NCBI GenBank assembly: GCA_905250885.1
Contig: CAJNOQ010002312.1
Coordinates: forward strand, 1-25,004
Length of the DNA stretch: 25,004 bases
Reading direction: 5' to 3'
Source: Didymodactylos carnosus
Lineage: Eukaryota; Rotifera; Eurotatoria; Philodinida; Philodinidae
Below, in pieces: positions 19,799 to 25,004 of the stretch; the stretch's first letter is position 1; each line of letters begins with the position of its first letter. The notes beneath the pieces were generated by a model. The model ran no database searches. It saw only the letters and a program-made list of their open reading frames with translations, and was not told the origin of the DNA. The position numbers and the translations under genes were made by a program.

Positions 19799-21337
19799 AA
19801 GCCAAAAATGTATGGAGTTTCAACACCTTTGGTTTATATACAACCTTCTGGAAAACTTTTTAAAAACTTACAAGAATCTCAGATGAAGAAAATTGTTATT
19901 TCTAAGTAGGAGATAGGGCATCCTTAAAAATGCATATTCTGTATAGTTGCACTTATGCGAGACAATACACCCCAGACGTGATGTAGGATATAGATCAACT
20001 CCGTTGGATTGGTTGTTATTTTTTCTTGTTTCCTAAAAGAGAGAAATACATACATACATACTTATATGTTGTCAGATATATCTCTATTTACCATCTACGT
20101 ATTATTATTCTCAGCATGATTTAGTAGTTTATTTCTCGATTAAAAATCTCCCACATTGTAATAAAGAAGAAAAAATGTATATTTAATGATCGTATCAATA
20201 CCGCGAGTAGTTTGATGAACAAGCAATTATACATCATTGGATTAATTGAAATAAATTGATAAAGATACTTAGTATGTATTGAAATATCATCATGCTAACA
20301 TCACAAATATATCAAAACAACATATCGGGCTTACTAGAATTTTGAATCAATACTAGATATAGGTCGTAGACGTTAATATTTTGAACGATATAAATAAGTA
20401 TCAGTATTATTGTATATTCAAAACTAGAGACAAACATGCATCTTTATTATTCTTTTTGAAAAATTTTTGAATTATTTTGTGTATTCAAGTAGTCTTTATT
20501 TTTTTTTTTTTTGACGTACCTTGAGACCAGTACAAATGATTGTTGTGTTCAAAAGATGCACTTGTTTTTGGATAATTGTTAGTTTAATGGATTATAGTTT
20601 TGAATGATTATCAAGTCGTATCATTTTTACACATTGATTTCTGGTAGCCAGTTCGTTAACTATTGGAATGTTATTGAACGAAAAAATATGTCTATACAAT
20701 AAAAAGATAAGCTAATGAACTATCTTGAACCGTTTTCTTTTACGTTGAACATACAAACATGCACGCACATGTTTTAATTTTAGGGAAATCAAAAAGTCGT
20801 TTTTTTTTTCTTCTTCTTCGAATTGATAATATAGTCATTATGTGAGAGAATGATTGATTCATTCTCAACATTAAAAATCACTTATCTTAACGGATATTCA
20901 ACACTTTGGAAAGAAAAACGTGCCGTAACCGACTAAAACTATCTGACAACAACAACAGTAGATTAACTTACTTCCTTAATTGTGATAGATATGTTTCTAG
21001 TTAGAAATAAAATAGTAGAAAACGAATTCTAGAATTCTATTTTGAAGAGATAAAAAAAAAAAATAGTTATTTTTTTACTTTCAATGATTGTTATCAATTC
21101 TTGAATACTTTTTTTTTATATTAACAAACAATATGAACAACTGTTCCAAAGAAAAAAAAATTTTTTTTAAAAAGAAACAGAAAACAATAAGAAAAACAAA
21201 TGTGATACATTTTATATATAATAAAACGATGCATGTAATGAAATAAAATAATGGATCGATGAATTAACAACATATTAACGGGATCTGAGATTGTCACATT
21301 ATAATGATAAAATAAATACAAAGAGATTATTGAAGTT

Positions 21338-24300
21338 TTACATGCCGCCTAGTGCTACACTATGTTCTCTTGCTTTTAGACGCAATGTGGCTATACTCGA
21401 TTGACGATGATCGGGACTAATATAACCATAATTACACATTGTCGATGAGTTAAAATTCGATGTATTTTGTGATCCAATAGAGGATGATGGTGGAAATGGA
21501 TAGGGCATTGTTCCCAATGTTCCCATAAAATTTTGTATTGGATTTGTTACTGATGATGGTGAAATTCCACCATTACCACACGATTGTATTTGCATAGGAT
21601 TTCCCGTTTGATTACACCAATTATTTGTTGATAACTAAAATGATGAGAAAAAGTCTTAAATTATCAGAAAAAATAGATTAAAAATTATTTTCTTACTGAT
21701 GGATATTGTGCGACGGCATTACTACTGATCAATGCCATATCGTATGGATTTGATGTATTGGCAAGTGTGCGTATCTGAGGAACTTGAGCATATCGTTCTC
21801 GTTTTCGCCATTTTGCTCGACGATTTTGAAACCATACCTAAAAATAGTGAAAATAAAATCAATGAGATTTAACATTATACAAGAACATTTAATAATAAAA
21901 ACATTTTTTCTCAAACCATTATCAATCACCTTTAACATTTTTTTTTTTATTCTAGATTTTTTCAAAATATATTGTATATCCAAAATAGAGATATCATTTG
22001 CTTTTATCTTTGGCAACGACATAGAAAAAATATACGATAATTTCTTTTACGTTTTCTTTTTTTTTAATATATATATATATATATATATCCACATACACAA
22101 GTTGTCTAAGTGTAAAAAGGAGAAACTTAATTGAAAGTATCCATTCTACTAAATTCAAACCAGATGAAGTATATACAGATACAGAGTGATCAATATTTGG
22201 ACAAATAATAATAATAGCATATGTTGCAAGATCAAAGTATGAAATCATTTATTTTTTATATTCAAACAATGAAATAAAAGAAAAATATCTTACCTGTACT
22301 CTTGCTTCAGTTAGATCAGTTCTAGAAAAAAAAATTTAAATAAATTAAAAGATTTTAACATTATTTAAAAATAAAAAATATTTTACCTATGTGCAAGTTG
22401 TTCTCTAACATATACATCAGGATAATGTGTTTTCTGAAAAGATAAAAAATATTCAATGAGATAACAAGAGTTTTTTAATTAGAAAAAAAACCAGAAAATA
22501 TCTAACCTGAAACACACGTTCCATTTCTTCTAATTGAAAACTTGTAAATGTTGTACGATTACGACGTTTCTTTCGTTTACTATCGGAATCATTATCGTTA
22601 TTATCACTATTTTGTCCATTGATTGACTCCGATGATGAAGCATTTGAATTTGTATGTGATTTTGAATGACTGTTACTGAGAGAATGGTGATGAAGATGAC
22701 CAAATTTCTTCTCATCGGGACTTGATAACAAGGGAGAATCTAAAAAATAAACATGTGTACGATTACAGAGAAATCGATCGTTGAATATCTATTTCTTAAG
22801 ATTATGAAGATTTAGTAAAAAAAGATGTCAGCGTACGTATAGTATGTCGAATTTCTTGTTCCTGCTGACCAACAGAGAAAAGAAAGCAAACTTTTAGAAA
22901 AGTCGTTTGATAACTGTTCACTATTCTAATCAAAAACACATGTGTTTTGATTTAAAAAGAGAAGAATAAAAAACGATTTAAGCACACCTAGAAATTGGAT
23001 AGTTCAATGTCTTATTGAAGAAGACGAATGCACGCAACCAATTCTCCGGAGTATACATGATAACAATATCATCAATATGGTGAAGAATGACGCTCATTCA
23101 TTCGAAAAATTAAGAAAAACGTCTTCGAATGATGAAGGCTATGAACTTATGTATTTTACAACTATCGATATATCACCACCACGTTCTTCTTGATTATGAC
23201 TGTTAACGTATCTGTTTATCAGTGTACAGTCACGAATACCTGCTGAGCAATAACAACTCAATCACGTCAAACGAGTCAAGTCAATTGTGAAATGATTTTG
23301 TACGTGTATACAACTACTAGATGTAAAGAAAAGAAAAATATGTCCATTTTCTACTGAAAAATCAGAAGTTGATATATATCGATCTAAATAGAGTCGTCAC
23401 ACCCTCTTAAGTCTTGTTATCAGCCATATATAGAAGATGTTAATAAAGATGGATGACTCTAATATGATTCAATGATGCAGTGAATTGTTGAAATAACCAT
23501 AGATATAATATGAATAAAACAGAAATAATCCATTACTAAGCACATCGTAGACTTCGACGATATGAGACAAACTAAATATCACTTAAATTTTTACTGTTTA
23601 TATTCGTGTACAAGAATTGAATATTATCCATAAAATATACTACTATATTTACGATCAAAGAATATTCTTTATCATTCTCATCCCAACTACAGTTGAAGTG
23701 AGAGTCTTTTCCAACAGAATATGTTAATAATTGACAGTATAATGTAACTTTTAATATGGTCACTTTAACAATTTTAATATGTCTAATTATCTTAATTAAT
23801 TAGATTAATCAACTATCATCGCAACAATGAAGACGAGAGTACATATTATGCAATCATATTATCCACACACACACAAGAGAATCATAGTGATAAAGAAAAA
23901 AGAAACTATACTACAATGTAATACGATTAACAAATTATCGTTATTAGAATAGAAAATAAAAAACATACACATATGTAATAATATAATTGAATTTATTAGC
24001 AATTTCTTTTACCTTGCATTTTTTCTTATTCCAATTTTATTTTATTTTTTATGATAACTTTGTTTTATATTTAAATAATGTGTCCAAGTTGTTATCCATA
24101 CTTTTAAAATGAATGTGTAGTAGAATGAGAAAAATAATTGGAAAAAAAAAAACGAAAGAAAAGTTATTTTTTTACGACCAAAAAAACTATTTCAGTAAAA
24201 TATGTTGTTGTTTTTTTCGTTCGTTTACATACCCTAATAATATTATTTATTCCTAGTTTAAGACGTTTATTGTTATCAATATGTTAACTAATACATATAA

Positions 24301-24759
24301 AAATTTACTTTTTTTTGATAATTTTTAAAATCTTACAACATTCAGATAGAATCGTGTCGATAGTAAAACAGTATTAATCATATTGTTTCTAATTAAAATC
24401 ATTATTCAAATTTTAAAACAAAAATATTAGAAGTATATGTGAAATAAATATTTCAAAATAGATTAGTTTTTAATTAAAATTGATTTTCATTAGAAGTAAA
24501 AAGGAATATAATAAACATATGGAGACAGCAAACTTATGTCTTACTTTTATTTTTCTTCATAAAAATAGCTACTGTTTCTCTTGCGATGATACTATTAGTT
24601 AGTCCATATCTCTAAGATATCAAAATGAGTAATTTTGGCCCACAAAAATGATTATTTGCCCTTTCTAATCAGCTTTTGTACGCATTTCGTCAAATAGAAC
24701 AGAGAACTATTATCATAAATCTAATCTATCATTAATTTACCTGTTCTTGTATGATGCAT
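21338..24759 (-). CDS. ALX/aristaless-like paired-class homeodomain transcription factor (6 exons, 254 aa)
   Basis: Minus-strand exons: 24759-24741 (proposed), 22739-22507, 22433-22387, 22321-22294, 21837-21697, 21634-21338 (765 nt, GT-AG, phases consistent). The homeodomain is at residues 64-123, from [20 protein letters not shown] to [15 protein letters not shown]. Gln50 and Asn51 are present, and the ERYAQ that follows resembles vertebrate ALX1. There is no paired domain. The N-terminus is His/Ser/Asn-rich. The C-terminus ends in an OAR motif ([17 protein letters not shown], 235-251). It is a nuclear DNA-binding regulator, with TAAT-type palindromic sites expected from the family. In other animals ALX genes act in mesenchyme, skeletal and head patterning. 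Exon 1 (MHHTRT plus a split Asp) is the weak point: it joins in phase with a good donor (ACAG, then GTAAAT) but sits 2 kb away. The orthology group ALX1/3/4 cannot be resolved by eye. Confidence 0.92.
22067..22088. repeat. (AT)n tract in an ALX intron
   Basis: About 22 nt of uninterrupted AT repeat lies within the 456-nt intron between homeodomain residues 46 and 47. It also accounts for the overlapping frames seen there on both strands. Confidence 0.9.
22740..24740 (-). other. Proposed 2-kb first intron of the ALX gene
   Basis: No other gene or exon is visible. The intron is about 30 times longer than most introns in the window. It contains a 9-bp hairpin at 23098-23132 and a compact run of homeodomain-type sites at 23793-23807 (overlapping TAATTAATTA and TAATTAGATTA). 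The acceptor is TTTTTTAG and the donor GTAAAT. Confidence 0.45.
23793..23807. promoter_or_regulatory. Overlapping P2 and P3 paired-class homeodomain dimer sites
   Basis: TAAT-TA-ATTA (23793-23802) overlaps TAAT-TAG-ATTA (23797-23807). Paired-class homeodomains with Gln50 bind such inverted TAAT sites cooperatively. In DNA this A+T-rich, chance occurrence is quite possible. Confidence 0.25.
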
Positions 24760-25004
24760 TACAATTGTTTATTAATTTGTTTGATCATTTTAGATATTCA
24801 CTCATAGTTCGATTAATTAAATTTTCTTGTTAAATAAAATATATTTTATTTGTTGTATAATAATATAGGTGTGTAGATGATATGGATAATAATAGTGTTA
24901 AAAATAAAATAAATGTCTCAAATGTATGTGATGTGTAGTGATAATTTAATTTTTTGGTTCACAAGATTAATTTGTAAAAGATTAAACCTTTTTTTTTTTT
25001 ATCG
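24760..25004. other. Putative 5' UTR and promoter side of the ALX gene; nothing recognised
   Basis: A+T-rich sequence upstream of the proposed ALX start on the minus strand. No further exon or core promoter element can be supported, and the window ends here. Confidence 0.35.

Larger units (their letters stand above)
16670..21337. other. Intergenic region between convergent GAR1 and ALX genes, repeat-rich
   Basis: No gene recognised. A plus-strand frame at 16638-16946 (102 codons) has no family match and starts inside the GAR1 3' UTR. From about 16998 to 19124 the sequence contains at least five pairs of diverged direct repeats. After 19.2 kb it is A+T-rich with short palindromes (19780-19798, 20846-20866, 21024-21037) and a poly(T) tract near 20498. 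The right end is the ALX 3' UTR. Confidence 0.5.

Noticed and set aside
21024-21037. 14-bp palindrome GAATTCTAGAATTC
   Set aside because: It is a perfect palindrome but short and made of A+T-rich words; no second copy or context gives it meaning.

Overview
This window is eukaryotic and looks animal. It is strongly A+T-rich, the genes are broken by GT-AG introns mostly 50-150 nt long, and AATAAA signals follow the stop codons. An aristaless-like (ALX-type) paired-class homeobox gene with an OAR tail marks it as metazoan. Short introns, low G+C and a B-box/coiled-coil protein of a kind I associate with rotifers would fit a bdelloid rotifer or another small invertebrate. That placement is inference and the sequence alone does not prove it.

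I assembled five spliced gene models by hand, each with phase-consistent junctions. (1) 5107-6728, plus strand, nine exons, 314 aa: a CaMK/CASK-like kinase-fold protein whose HRD motif reads HGN and whose alpha-C glutamate is replaced, so a probable pseudokinase. (2) 6880-7860, minus, three exons, 280 aa: a secreted-then-anchored, very Cys-rich type I membrane protein of unknown family, convergent with the kinase gene. (3) 9633-10699, minus, two exons, 331 aa: an N-terminal B-box-like zinc finger followed by a coiled coil. (4) 14993-16581, plus, seven exons, 224 aa: GAR1, the H/ACA snoRNP protein, with both RGG/GAR arms. (5) 21338-24759, minus, six exons, 254 aa: an ALX1/3/4-type homeodomain protein with its homeobox split over four exons, including a 28-nt micro-exon.

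The rest is non-coding and rich in degenerate repeats. The first 5 kb carries several fold-back (inverted-repeat) elements, the best having a perfect 34-bp core inside roughly 95-nt arms. The 10.7-15.0 kb stretch has a (CT)15 microsatellite, a cluster of short hairpins and one half of a dispersed repeat pair whose other copy is near position 960. The 16.7-19.2 kb stretch holds several pairs of diverged direct repeats. Two long GAR1 introns each contain a clean hairpin that the four short ones appear to lack.

No shared pathway links the five genes. GAR1 is housekeeping (pseudouridylation and telomerase RNP), the ALX gene is developmental, and the pseudokinase, Cys-rich receptor-like and B-box genes look like signalling or lineage-specific genes. 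The convergent pseudokinase and membrane-protein pair is the least familiar part of the window.
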